Positions 43,103-52,051 of a DNA stretch of 64,000 nucleotides are shown here, one piece after another. The stretch lies in the NCBI GenBank assembly GCA_001247695.2, contig LGRX02034452.1, positions 1 to 64,000 on the forward strand, in the 5' to 3' direction. The position numbers and the translations under genes are program-made. Source of the DNA: Cymbomonas tetramitiformis (Eukaryota; Chlorophyta; Pyramimonadophyceae; Pyramimonadales; Pyramimonadaceae). The notes beneath the pieces are model-generated. The model did no database searches. It saw only the letters and a list, made by a program, of their open reading frames with translations, and was not told the origin of the DNA. Each line of letters starts with the position of its first letter. Position 1 is the first letter of the stretch.

Positions 43103-46100
43103 TACTTATGTTACTTTTTACTCAGTTCAATTCTCTTCTCCGAAGCTGGCTGCCATAGAGTTCTTAAGCATCATGAAACTCAACTCGGAACTCAACTGTA
43201 CTAAATAATCCGTACAGCGATCTAGGCACCTCACACCAACATCATTCAGATCGGTCCTACTGTACTCCGTACTGAGTACTTTTATAGTTGTAGTTGCTTT
43301 TTGTACTTAGCCGTTTTTCTTTGCTCTTGTGCTTGCCTCCTAGCACAACTCCCCCCCCCTTAGGGAAGGTCACGTCCACGCTGACCACGTCGGACCAGTA
43401 AAGTTTTTATACAGATCTTCTACTGTTGCTCAGGATGATTATACAGGTCTCAGCCGCCTGTTGTCTGGGATGACATTACACTTCCCATGACACACACCAC
43501 AGTAAGGATTTCAGCCTCTTAAGCACAAGGGTCGGCCTCTCACCGGTCTACCATATGCACTACCAGGCTCCCCCAAGGCTCGAGATCTCGCATCCATTAC
43601 TACGCTCAAGGTTTCAAACCTTCCAACACGGCACACTACAGGTGATGACAATAGGTTTGCCAATTACCCGGCAGTTCTCGGGATGCCGGCCCGGAGGAAA
43701 GGTTTTAAACCCCTACCGCCTCCTCGGGATGCGCAGAGCTTTTATCCAGATCTCCAACCGGCCGCCCGGTCATGCCAGGTCTAGAGCCAATGCTCTCATG
43801 AAACGGATTTTACAGATTTCCACCTGTTGCCTGGTTGTGCCAAGGTTAGAGCCACTGCTCTGTTGGATGGATTATCCAGGTTCTCACCTGTCGCCAGGCG
43901 CGCTCGCGGTGGCTGCCATCTGCCACTCGCGGCGCGCTCTCTCCCCCCCAAAAGAAAAGCGGTCCGCTCCCGGACGCTTCACTCTCGGTGGCCCTAAGGG
44001 AGGGCGCGGGTGAGCACCTCGGTGTGCTCACCTCGTGGCGACACGCATGCAAGGGTGGGCCTCCTTGCAGGCGCGTGGCGATGCGTCGCGTCGAGACAGG
44101 TGCACTCGCCCGGAGCTTGGGGCTCGCCGGCCTCATTAGCACCCCGAGTGTGGGTGCTGCGCTCCGCGCTCGGCGGCGGGGCATGCGTGCGCGGTGTGCT
44201 GCTCCCAGGCACGCGCATCAACCTCTGCAAGGAGGCCCGATGCACCTGGACGCGGTGCACACGCTGCGCGCTACTCCCAGGCACCACGCGTCTGGTGTGC
44301 CTGGCGGGGCAGCGGCGCGTCACGCAGCCCGAGACAGCACAGCGAGAGCTGCTGCCTCATGGCGGTGCGCCTGGCGCGCTCGCGGTGGCTGCCATCTGCC
44401 ACTCGCGGCGCGCTCTCTCTCCCCCAAAAGAAAAGCGGTCCGCTCCCGGACGCATCACTCTCGGTGGCCCTAAGGGGAGGGCGCGGGTGAGCACCTCGGT
44501 GTGCTCACCTCGTGGCGACACGCATGCAAGGGTGGGCCTCCTTGCACGCGCGTGACGATGCGTCCCGTCGAGACGGGTGCACTCGCCCGGAGCTTGGGGC
44601 TCGCCGGCCTCATCAGCACCCCGAGTGTGGGTGCCGCGCTCCGCGCTCGGCGGCGGGGCATGCGTGCGCGGTGTGCTGCTCCCAGGCACGCGCATCAACC
44701 TCTGCAAGGAGGCCCGATGCGCCTGGACGCGGTGCACACGCTGCGCGCTACTCCCAGGCACCATGCGTCTGGTGTGCCTGGCGGGGCAGCGGCGCGTCAC
44801 GCAGCCCGAGACAGCACAGCGAGAGCTGCTGCCTCATGGCGGTGCGCCTGGCGCGCTCGCGGTGGCTGCCATCTGCCACTCGCGGCGCGCTCTCTCCCCC
44901 CCAAAAGAAAAGCGGTCCGCTCCCGGACGCTTCACTCTCGGTGGCCCTAAGGGGAGGGCGCGGGTGAGCACCTCGGTGTGCTCACCTCGTGGCGACACGC
45001 ATGCAAGGGTGGGCCTCCTTGCACGCGCGTGGCGATGCGTCCCGTCGAGACGGGTGCACTCGCCCGGAGCTTGGGGCTCGCCGGCCTCATCAGCACCCCG
45101 AGTGTGGGTGCCGCGCTCCGCGCTCGGCGGCGGGGCATGCGTGCGCGGTGTGCTGCTCCCAGGCACGCGCATCAACCTCTGCAAGGAGGCCCGATGCGCC
45201 TGGACGCGGTGCACACGCTGCGCGCTACCCCCAGGCACCATGCGTCTGGTGTGCCTGGCGGGGCAGCGGCGCGTCACGCAGCCCGAGACAGCACAGCGAG
45301 AGCTGCTGCCTCATGGCGGTGCGCCTGGCACGCTCGCGGTGGCTGCCATCTGCCACTCGCGGCGCGCTCTCTCCCCCCCCAAAAAAGAAAAGCGGTCCGC
45401 TCCCGGACGCTTCACTCTCGGTGGCCCTAAGGGGAGGGCGCGGGTGAGCACCTCGGTGTGCTCACCTGTGGCGACACGCATGCAAGGGTGGACCTCCTTG
45501 CACGCGCGTGACGATGCGTCCCGTCGAGACGGGTGCACTCGCCCGGAGCTTGGGGCTCGCCGGCCTCATCAGCACCTCGAGTGTGGGTGCCGCGCTCCGC
45601 GCTCGGCGGCGGGGCATGCGTGCGCGGTGTGCTGCTCCCAGGCACGCGCATCAACCTCTGCAAGGAGGCCCGATGCGCCTGGACGCGGTGCACACGCTGC
45701 GCGCTACCCCCAGGCACCATGCGTCTGGTGTGCCTGGCGGGGCAGCGGCGCGTCACGCAGCCCGAGACAGCACAGCGAGAGCTGCTGCCTCATGGCGGTG
45801 CGCCTGGCGCGCTCGCGGTGGCTGCCATCTGCCACTCGCGGCGCGCTCTCTCCCCCCCAAAAGAAAAGCGGTCCGCTCCCGGACGCTTCACTCTCGGTGG
45901 CCCTAAGGGGAGGGCGCGGGTGAGCACCTCGGTGTGCTCACCTCGTGGCGACACGCATGCAAGGGTGGGCCTCCTTGCAGGCGCGTGACGATGCGTCCCG
46001 TCGAGACGGGTGCACTCGCCCGGAGCTTGGGGCTCGCCGGCCTCATCAGCACCCCGAGTGTGGGTGCCGCGCTCCGCGCTCGGCGGCGGGGCATGCGTGC

Positions 46101-46385
46101 GCGGTGTGCTGCTCCCAGGCTACTTATGTTACTTTTTACTCAGTTCAATTCTCTTCTCCGAAGCTGGCTGCCATAGAGTTCTTAAGCATCATGAAACTCA
46201 ACTCGGAACTCAACTGTACTAAATAATCCGTACAGCGATCTAGGCACCTCACACCAACATCATTCAGATCGGTCCTACTGTACTCCGTACTGAGTACTTT
46301 TATAGTTGTAGTTGCTTTTTGTACTTAGCCGTTTTCTTAGCCCGTTTACTTGCGTCTCTGGCCCTTGTGCTTGCCTCCTAGCACA
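43103..46385 (-). mobile_element. LTR-flanked element with a tandem-repeat interior
   Basis: Direct repeats at 43103-43347 and 46121-46385 are almost identical for about 230 bp (TACTTATGTTAC... to ...GCCTCCTAGCACA); the right one has about 20 extra bp. On the minus strand they match the first ~250 bp of the solo LTR at 53782-54221, though both lack its last part. Next to the left copy, 43348-43366 reads on the minus strand as CCCTAAGGGGGGGGGAGT, a polypurine tract directly before TTGTGCTAGG, as expected before a 3' LTR. The interior has no coding region, only 43367-43890 unique DNA and a GC-rich tandem array. No target duplication was found. Confidence 0.55.
43895..46120. repeat. GC-rich tandem array, 4.6 copies of a 477-bp unit
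   Basis: The landmark CGCTCGCGGTGGCTGCCATC begins at 43901, 44377, 44854, 45331 and 45810 (spacings 476, 477, 477, 479). The last copy is cut at the LTR-derived repeat at 46121. Copies are highly similar, differing mainly in C- and A-run lengths. Because 477 is a multiple of three, long ORFs (up to 448 residues) cross several units; their composition is that of the repeat and I do not call them genes. Confidence 0.9.
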
Positions 46386-46387
46386 CG

Positions 46388-46480
46388 AACGCCCTGCACC
46401 CGCGATTTACAGCCGTGGATATGATATTCACGGCCGTGAATATTAAATTCACGGCCGTGAATTCCGGGCTAGTGTAGCGA
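46388..46480 (+). promoter_or_regulatory. Palindromic cassette upstream of ORF A
   Basis: Two perfect copies of ATTCACGGCCGTGAAT (46426-46441, 46447-46462) and one degenerate (46404-46419), followed by CGGGCTAG. The same arrangement, including the leading CCGCGATT and trailing CGGGCTAG, recurs at 48823-48880. A dimeric transcription factor site is likely. Confidence 0.6.
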
Positions 46481-46537
46481 CTTCCTCTTTTAGTAAACCT
46501 ACCAAAGCCTAATACCTAACCCGATCTTTAAACAAAT

Positions 46538-47790
46538 ATGGACTTGAATCAAGCTTCACGTTGCGAATGCGGCCAATTAAATAAGATGGGGAAGCTTATT
46601 GAATGCAAACAAGATCCTTCGACTATGGACCACGCGGGCAAACCATGCACCCGATCTAAAAGAGGCAAGGGCGAGTTGAGATGCGCAAAATGCAGCGGTC
46701 AACAAAAAAAGAAAGAGGCTGCCGTCAAGGAAACATTTTTGGACGACTTAGATCGTACGCGAGCTATAGGTTTCGCAAACACCTTCGTGGTGTCTTTACC
46801 AGAAGAGTCGCGACAACATCTCGAAAGGCGGTATTCTAGTATGTGGCGGGAAGCCTTGAACAAGGTCCCGGATTGGAAACATCTTCCTCCTGGGGTCGTA
46901 ACCCTCACTGGAGCAAAGTTGGAGGTGTTCCACGAGTCCGCAAAGCACGGGGGGGGGAGTGCCGACCGACTTCTACGAGAACTACCTCACAGAGGACGAT
47001 CGCAAGCACTTGAACGTTTTTGTACGCGAGTTGGAAGCCACGGTTTCGAAAAGTTTACGTAACGAGTACACCTTCGAGAACGGAGAACCCAGCTTTCTTA
47101 ATAAACGACAATCTCGTTCAGAAGACTCCGGGGGAGCCCGATAACGTCCTTTCCTCCCTTACGGGGTGGCAACCATGGCACTTGGACCAGCCATTAAACC
47201 AACCTCTCACCGAACGCGCACATCACTTGGCCATTGTGGCCTACCTTGGCCCATCCTCCCCAACAAGGTTGTGTTGTGCACCAACCCCGTCCTTCGATGC
47301 GTCGGTTGAGCTCCTAGGCAAATCGACGCAAGAGAGATTGCAATTGAACTGCGATGTCCAATTCCACGAGCAGCGCGCCCTCATGCTCTCGAAGGAAACC
47401 CTCGACGCGTTTGCGAGGAACGTTGGGGGAAAGGAGAAAGTGGGATTGGGCGACTGCGCGGTGGTGGGAGGGGTACACCAAGGGGTGGCCAATGCGGATG
47501 GCACGCCCCGGGTGGTGTTCTCCGCGAACTTGGCGTTGAAGGGCGTGGCTTCCTACGACCCTGATGTTCAGCTGAACCCCGTGAACTCGGCCTTACATTG
47601 GGGTTATCTCGACTTCGTAACGAAGGAGTTCGCGAAGTACTTTCTAGCGGGCACAGACCTCTCCCCCACGGTGGACGAAGAGCATAAGAAAGTGCTGAAG
47701 GTTTTGGCACGCGATGTTGAGAAAGCCTTATTAGACAATGCCGCGAAGGGACCCCTAGGGAAGGGACAAGCCAAGCGAAAGCGTACATAA
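46538..47790 (+). CDS. ORF A: 2-oxoglutarate/Fe(II) oxygenase-like protein, frameshifted
   Basis: Read in three frames: 46538 to about 46955, then 46959 to about 47100, then to the stop at 47790. The first change coincides with a 9-G run, so a sequencing or slippage error is possible. The N-terminus is a Cys cluster (CECGQLNKMGK...CAKCSG) that could bind zinc. The C-terminal half has the double-stranded beta-helix signature: WHLD (His at 47179, Asp at 47185) and, about 95 residues later, GDCAVVGGVHQGV (His at 47475) and PRVVFS (Arg near 47509). In this fold the HxD...H triad holds Fe(II) and the Arg binds 2-oxoglutarate. Members hydroxylate proteins or modified bases. The remote match rests on motif order only. 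Divergent from nothing upstream, it converges on ORF B. Confidence 0.5.
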
Positions 47791-47967
47791 TAGACTTACA
47801 TAATGCTTTACTTTCGAGACGTGTATGGCATGCTTGGACACTAGCTCAATAGGTGAAAAAACATGTACACTTACAAGTTTATGCATATTATTACTTGTTT
47901 TTGCAAACAAATATTATTTGTTTTACTTGCTCGTTATCGTTACTAGTCTTTGCTAATTTGTTATATT

Positions 47968-48492
47968 CTATATTAGCTCGAACTCGACGTTCAAACGTTC
48001 ATAAATATTCAAACTTGCATTGCGCTCGTGCCTCTCGAGAGGCTGCACCCTCCTTTGACAAGTTTTAGCGCACTTAGAGCATAACTTGTACGACACAAGG
48101 GAGGTGAAGATCTCTGTCGAGTTTATTTTTCCATCATCGTCGTTTCCATGGTCGTGGAAAACGATGCGAGTGGTTGCGCTCTCCTCGCACCATACCCACG
48201 CACCCTGCTTGCGGTTGTCGACAGCGTAGTGGTCGAGCATTGGGAACCAATCGAAAGGAAACTCTAATGGCCGCACGCCAGCCTCCCCATACTCCACCAT
48301 GCATATGAGGACCTTATGCAACTCGCACCGCTTGTTGGGGCGAGTGAGTCCATAGTGGGGATCCTTGGCAGGGTTCTCGTCTTCCCCGCGCACCACGATG
48401 TGCTTCTGCCAAAGGGCTATGCAATTGTATGGGGCGGGTAGGTAGCCTCTGGAAGATTGATAATCCTCGTCCCTATTTATTATTCGATTCAT
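47968..48492 (-). CDS. ORF B: unknown Cys/His-containing protein
   Basis: 174 residues starting MNRIINRDEDYQSSRG. It has an aromatic- and charge-rich body (LEFPFDWFPMLDHYAV) and a possible metal site made of HDHGNDDD and YKLCSKCAKTC. No family recognised. It converges with ORF A, about 180 bp apart, and is divergent from ORF C across the elaborate inverted-repeat region. Its AT-richer codons resemble A, C, D and E and differ from the GC-rich retroelement neighbours. Confidence 0.5.
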   Translation of the reverse strand: MNRIINRDEDYQSSRGYLPAPYNCIALWQKHIVVRGEDENPAKDPHYGLTRPNKRCELHKVLICMVEYGEAGVRPLEFPFDWFPMLDHYAVDNRKQGAWVWCEESATTRIVFHDHGNDDDGKINSTEIFTSLVSYKLCSKCAKTCQRRVQPLERHERNASLNIYERLNVEFELI

Positions 48493-48551
48493 TCTTTTAT
48501 TTGCGGGTGAAGACTAGATTTATCGATATTTCCTTGTAGGGTTTATTATTA

Positions 48552-49070
48552 AGGAACGAACCTTGATTTTCTCTAAGCATTTTCTCTAAGTATTATCAGA
48601 CGTGTTCCCAAAGTGACCAAAAACCGTTGGATTGCCAATCGAATGGTTTTTGGTCACTTTGGGAACACGTCTGATAATACTTAGAGAAAATACCATACAG
48701 GTCGTCGACCATAGCGCGTGTTGTCACCAAGCCGACTTCAATACTCACATTAACGTACGGTTTAGCCCCTCCCGAACCCCATGCACCGCACGGTTTAGGC
48801 CCTCCCGAACGCAGCGCAGCCGCGATTCACGGCCGTGAATCTGAAATTCACGGCTGTGAAAATTCACGGGCTAGAGAAAATACTTGGAGAAAAGACTTCC
48901 CAAAAAATATTGAAAAGACGGGTACGGTATTTTCTCTAAGTATTATCAGATGTGTTCTCAAAGTGACAAAAAACCGTTCGATTCCGAATCGAACGGTTTT
49001 TTTTGTCACTTTGGGAACACGTCTCAAAATACTTAGAGAAAATACTTAGCGAAAAGTAAGGTTCGTTCCT
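48552..49070. promoter_or_regulatory. Nested inverted-repeat region between divergent ORFs B and C
   Basis: Outer arms AGGAACGAACCTT (48552-48564) and AAGGTTCGTTCCT (49058-49070). Inside are two near-perfect hairpins of about 110 bp, 48581-48690 and 48931-49041, both built from TTTCTCTAAGTATTATCAGA, CCCAAAGTGAC and their complements, with different central loops (CCGTTGG / CCGTTCG). Between them lies a copy of the palindromic cassette (48823-48880). The layout suggests a bidirectional control region, or a replication or termination site. Confidence 0.65.
48823..48882. promoter_or_regulatory. Second palindromic cassette
   Basis: ATTCACGGCCGTGAAT at 48825-48840, then ATTCACGGCTGTGAAA at 48846-48861 and CACGGGCTAG, aligning with 46404-46472. 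Confidence 0.6.
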
Positions 49071-49091
49071 ACATGAAATCTAAACGGAAAT

Positions 49092-50351
49092 ATGCGTAAA
49101 GAAAAGTGTAACTATATATGCGATGCGAAAGAGCCTAGCCTACAGGATTTTCGCAAAGTACTCGCGCGTCTATTATTAGGACTATATGCGAAGTTAGGCG
49201 ATAACAAGCCAGAGTTTTGGCCAGAAGCTGTTAAGTATAAGGATGGGAAAACAGGCTACGACTACGGACGCGTAGACTTGTCAACGATTTTCGAAGCGTA
49301 TTGTGGGTATATTTTCAACGATACGTATTCGATTAAGCAGGGGGGAATATCAATGGTGTTCAAAGCACTATTGATGGTTCGCCCTGTGGAGAGCGCCGCG
49401 CTTGGCACGACATGTGGTGTTGGCACATGTTGTGCCAAGCATAGTCGAGTTCTCGCATTCGACAAGTGGGTAGACAAGATAACAAGATGCGCGATATCTG
49501 AGATTGTGTCAGAGGCTCAAGAGTTGGATGAAGTAGCGGAGGAGGAGGCAACGCATGTGGAGATGCCCGAACCAGAGCTAGAGGTAGAGCTTGAGCATGA
49601 GGAGTTGCAAGATGCAGAGCCAGCAGTGGCACACAAAATGCCAACAAAAAGAAAGCGCAGTGCGCTATCCACGAGGTGTGCGCGCCTTTTAAGTTATCCA
49701 TTTACAATTGATTTACCACGCAAGTGTTGCAAGTCTACAAGTTTTTATCCCACTCTTAAAGGGCAATACACACCACTACTAGCTTTTTTCAAAGAAAGTT
49801 TCAAAGGCCTAAGGCTATTTGATTTCTGCTGCGGACAAGCACCGCGATATGTTTACGACAATCTTGTGGCGTTCAAGCCCAAGACAATTTTCCTTAGCGA
49901 TCACAAGCCTGCAAAAGGGATAAGAAAACTTGATTTAGCAATAATAGACTGGGAAATTTTCAAACCGAAGATTGACGTAATTGTGTCGTCTTTACCTTAT
50001 GCCAGAGGTTTGTGCGAACCGTTATTAGCAGCGTGCCTTAATTCAAAGGCGTCCGTGGTTTGCTTGAAATTGTTGCACTCTTTCGAGCGACCAGTGGTGG
50101 GAGATAATAGAGCTGAATGTTTTAACAAGTTAGCTTTGAAGATCTTGTTACCCCCTGCGAAATACCCCGGGTATGACCGCAGTTTAGGAGACGTGGAAGC
50201 GTGGTACGTTTTTTTCAACTCAGAAGAAGCGAAAGAATTGATAGCAAAAAAGCCCAAGAGTTCCACACACATCTTTACAAGGGAATGGAAAGCAAGGGCA
50301 ACGCACCTTTTATTTATGATGGTGAAGCTTTTACCGTGGCCTCTTTCTTGA
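49092..50351 (+). CDS. ORF C: Rossmann methyltransferase-like protein
   Basis: 419 residues from ATG 49092. The N-terminal ~110 residues are a helical domain (FWPEAVKYKDGKTGYDYGR). A Glu-rich linker with a basic patch (PTKRKRS) follows. Residues about 235-380 look like a class I methyltransferase: LRLFDFCCGQAPRYV fits the SAM-binding motif I, FLSDHKPAKG an acidic loop, and VIVSSLPYARG sits where N6-adenine/amino methyltransferases have an NPPY/DPPY catalytic motif, here SLPY. The altered motif could mean a different target or loss of activity. The end of the frame (50280-50351) looks shifted: another frame gives NAPFIYDGEAFTV and leads towards ORF D, so C and D may have been one polypeptide. 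Confidence 0.5.
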   Translation: MRKEKCNYICDAKEPSLQDFRKVLARLLLGLYAKLGDNKPEFWPEAVKYKDGKTGYDYGRVDLSTIFEAYCGYIFNDTYSIKQGGISMVFKALLMVRPVESAALGTTCGVGTCCAKHSRVLAFDKWVDKITRCAISEIVSEAQELDEVAEEEATHVEMPEPELEVELEHEELQDAEPAVAHKMPTKRKRSALSTRCARLLSYPFTIDLPRKCCKSTSFYPTLKGQYTPLLAFFKESFKGLRLFDFCCGQAPRYVYDNLVAFKPKTIFLSDHKPAKGIRKLDLAIIDWEIFKPKIDVIVSSLPYARGLCEPLLAACLNSKASVVCLKLLHSFERPVVGDNRAECFNKLALKILLPPAKYPGYDRSLGDVEAWYVFFNSEEAKELIAKKPKSSTHIFTREWKARATHLLFMMVKLLPWPLS

Positions 50352-50363
50352 GTAGAGGGATAA

Positions 50364-51095
50364 TATTGTGGGAATCGCGGAAACAAGCGCAAGCGACTTC
50401 CAATTAGCGACTCGCCTAGGTTCAAAGCGTTGTGCGGAGAGCTAGAATCCGTGTTGCATGCTGAAACGTGCAAGCGCATCGAGAGACGCGACAAAAAGGA
50501 CGACCGCGATGAACGAGAAGGCGCGGCTCCGAAGGTGGGTTGGAATCGTGGTTGGTGGTTCAACATGGGGAGAACGGCGCAGCAGTGGGGATTCGCCAAG
50601 AAGAAGGACGGGACGTCTGCTTTCAGCTTGAAGCATCCTTTTTTCAACAACAGAGGCGTATATCTAGACGACCCTCTAGTTTCGAAGAGCAACCCATATT
50701 GGAAGAAGGAGATCTTTATGCTAGCTGGGGAACTATTGAAGTGTATAGATGCGGGTTACCACGGCGTCCACGGGGATTGGTGCCTGTACGTATCGTGCAT
50801 GATGAGCGACATGTGCGAGGTAGGTAGGCACACAGACAAGCACGACGTATCGCACCAATACAACATATTCCTAGGTAGGTTTGAAAATGCCGTCTACGAG
50901 GTTGAGTCGCCGTACAGCGACGAAGTGAAGTGCTTTTCTGAAACGCATAAAGTGTTCAAATCGGACGCAAGGTGCAAGCATAGGATCAATTCCACTGGTT
51001 TTACTGGAGTGCGCTATTGTGTAACGTTTTACAAAATGTACGATCGAACACAGAAGAAGGAAGATCCTATATGTTGGCCACCAGCATATATCTAA
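50364..51095 (+). CDS. ORF D: 2-oxoglutarate/Fe(II) oxygenase-like protein
   Basis: The frame is open from 50364; there is no ATG at its start (first candidate is TTG at 50430), supporting a fusion with, or frameshift from, ORF C. About 221-244 residues. The core reads HGDWCLYVSCM, then EVGRHTDKHDVSHQYNIFLG (HxD: His 50829, Asp 50835), FENAVYEVES, and about 45 residues later CKHRINSTGFTGVRYCVTFY with the distal His (about 50977) and Arg (about 51009). This is the Fe(II)/2-oxoglutarate dioxygenase pattern. The GxHxD...QY spacing and compact size recall TET/JBP- or AlkB-like nucleic-acid oxygenases, but I cannot separate these by eye. It ends overlapping ORF E by 4 bp. Confidence 0.55.
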   Translation, partial: YCGNRGNKRKRLPISDSPRFKALCGELESVLHAETCKRIERRDKKDDRDEREGAAPKVGWNRGWWFNMGRTAQQWGFAKKKDGTSAFSLKHPFFNNRGVYLDDPLVSKSNPYWKKEIFMLAGELLKCIDAGYHGVHGDWCLYVSCMMSDMCEVGRHTDKHDVSHQYNIFLGRFENAVYEVESPYSDEVKCFSETHKVFKSDARCKHRINSTGFTGVRYCVTFYKMYDRTQKKEDPICWPPAYI

Positions 51096-51949
51096 GGAAC
51101 TTGTATACGTGGGGAGAAGTTGTCCTGGAAGAATTCCGGGCTCAAGCCCCGGGAGTCAATCCGACAAAACTTAGTAGAACTCTCTCCTGTGTCCTTATTA
51201 ATACAACACCATTCACACCGTAGAGCGGCAAACTTGTCATGCGCCAAGATCATAGTTGCGCAAGAGTTGCAAATCTTGCATAGTGTATTACATTTTTGCC
51301 TGATAGCAATTTGCGAGCCCGCCCAACAATAGTGCGCACTACGATGCTCACGGCATGCAAGCAAGCAAAACCAGTACAAGGCCCTGGATAGGGACTTAGC
51401 GTTGAAAGCACGTTTAGACATAAGCACGTTGAGGAACGGTTGCATTATGTCTTGCATTTGCCAAGTGGCGACCACGTTATTGTAATGAAAAGGAGGAAAG
51501 GTGCCCGTAAGTAAGTGTCTTTGGCAAGGAAGGTAGTTGAAGTTCCCTCGAGTTGGAACAAGCTTGCCCCAAGGCATACCCTCCGTGTGTTCAATATAAA
51601 CATACTCGTTTTGAAAGTCCCAGATAGGTGTACGGTCCGTATCTTGACTTTCCCATACCTGTACGGACGCACTATGCTTGAACCGAAAGCCGCAATTCTC
51701 GACATACGTATCAAGCCCTGTGCCGTTTAAGGCAGTCAGGTGGAAGAATGGGTGTTCCTTTTTGCGGTGAACACGCGTGGCATGTCTAGTACAACGACGC
51801 CCGCCTTTATCGCAAGAAAGGCACACCCTAGTGTACTTCTTCGGAGGCTTCCTCATGTTTGCAATCCCCCAAAAAATGGGGGGGAAACAGATGAACAGGT
51901 GAACAGATGGGTGGGGGAAAAATAATACAAACGGTGATAGTAGACGCAT
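51092..51949 (-). CDS. ORF E: Cys/His-rich protein, probable zinc binding
   Basis: Up to 285 residues. Met 51949 would add a hydrophobic, Phe-rich leader; Met 51856 (MRKPPKKYTRVCLSC) is a more natural start. Two Cys/His clusters are visible: CLSCDKGGRRCTRH near the N-terminus and CNTLCKICNSC...CEWCC near the C-terminus, the second resembling treble-clef or zinc-ribbon spacing. In between are aromatic motifs (FPPFHYNNVVATW, RALYWFCLLACREHR). No family recognised. It converges on ORF D with a 4-bp overlap and is preceded by three iterons. Confidence 0.45.
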   Translation of the reverse strand: MRLLSPFVLFFPHPSVHLFICFPPIFWGIANMRKPPKKYTRVCLSCDKGGRRCTRHATRVHRKKEHPFFHLTALNGTGLDTYVENCGFRFKHSASVQVWESQDTDRTPIWDFQNEYVYIEHTEGMPWGKLVPTRGNFNYLPCQRHLLTGTFPPFHYNNVVATWQMQDIMQPFLNVLMSKRAFNAKSLSRALYWFCLLACREHRSAHYCWAGSQIAIRQKCNTLCKICNSCATMILAHDKFAALRCEWCCINKDTGESSTKFCRIDSRGLSPEFFQDNFSPRIQVP

Positions 51950-51964
51950 GTGCGTGTGACATAT

Positions 51965-52025
51965 ATTTCTATTCCCCAGAAATTGAGGGAATTTCTATTC
52001 CCCATTTTGCACATTTCTATTCCTC
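51965..52025. promoter_or_regulatory. Three iterons upstream of ORF E
   Basis: ATTTCTATTCC(C/T)C occurs at 51965, 51991 and 52013 (spacings 26 and 22 bp) within the last bases before the Gypsy integrase remnant. They may be protein-binding sites for ORF E transcription or mark the end of the module. Confidence 0.5.
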
Positions 52026-52051
52026 GAAAACCATTTTCCCCAGTCAAACCC

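Noticed and set aside
44577..45923. 448-residue ORF in the 477-bp array
   Set aside because: The unit length is a multiple of three, so frames stay open by arithmetic; all six frames show similar ORFs and none has a motif.
47381..47788. 135-residue minus-strand ORF opposite ORF A
   Set aside because: Antisense to the conserved oxygenase core; no motif of its own.
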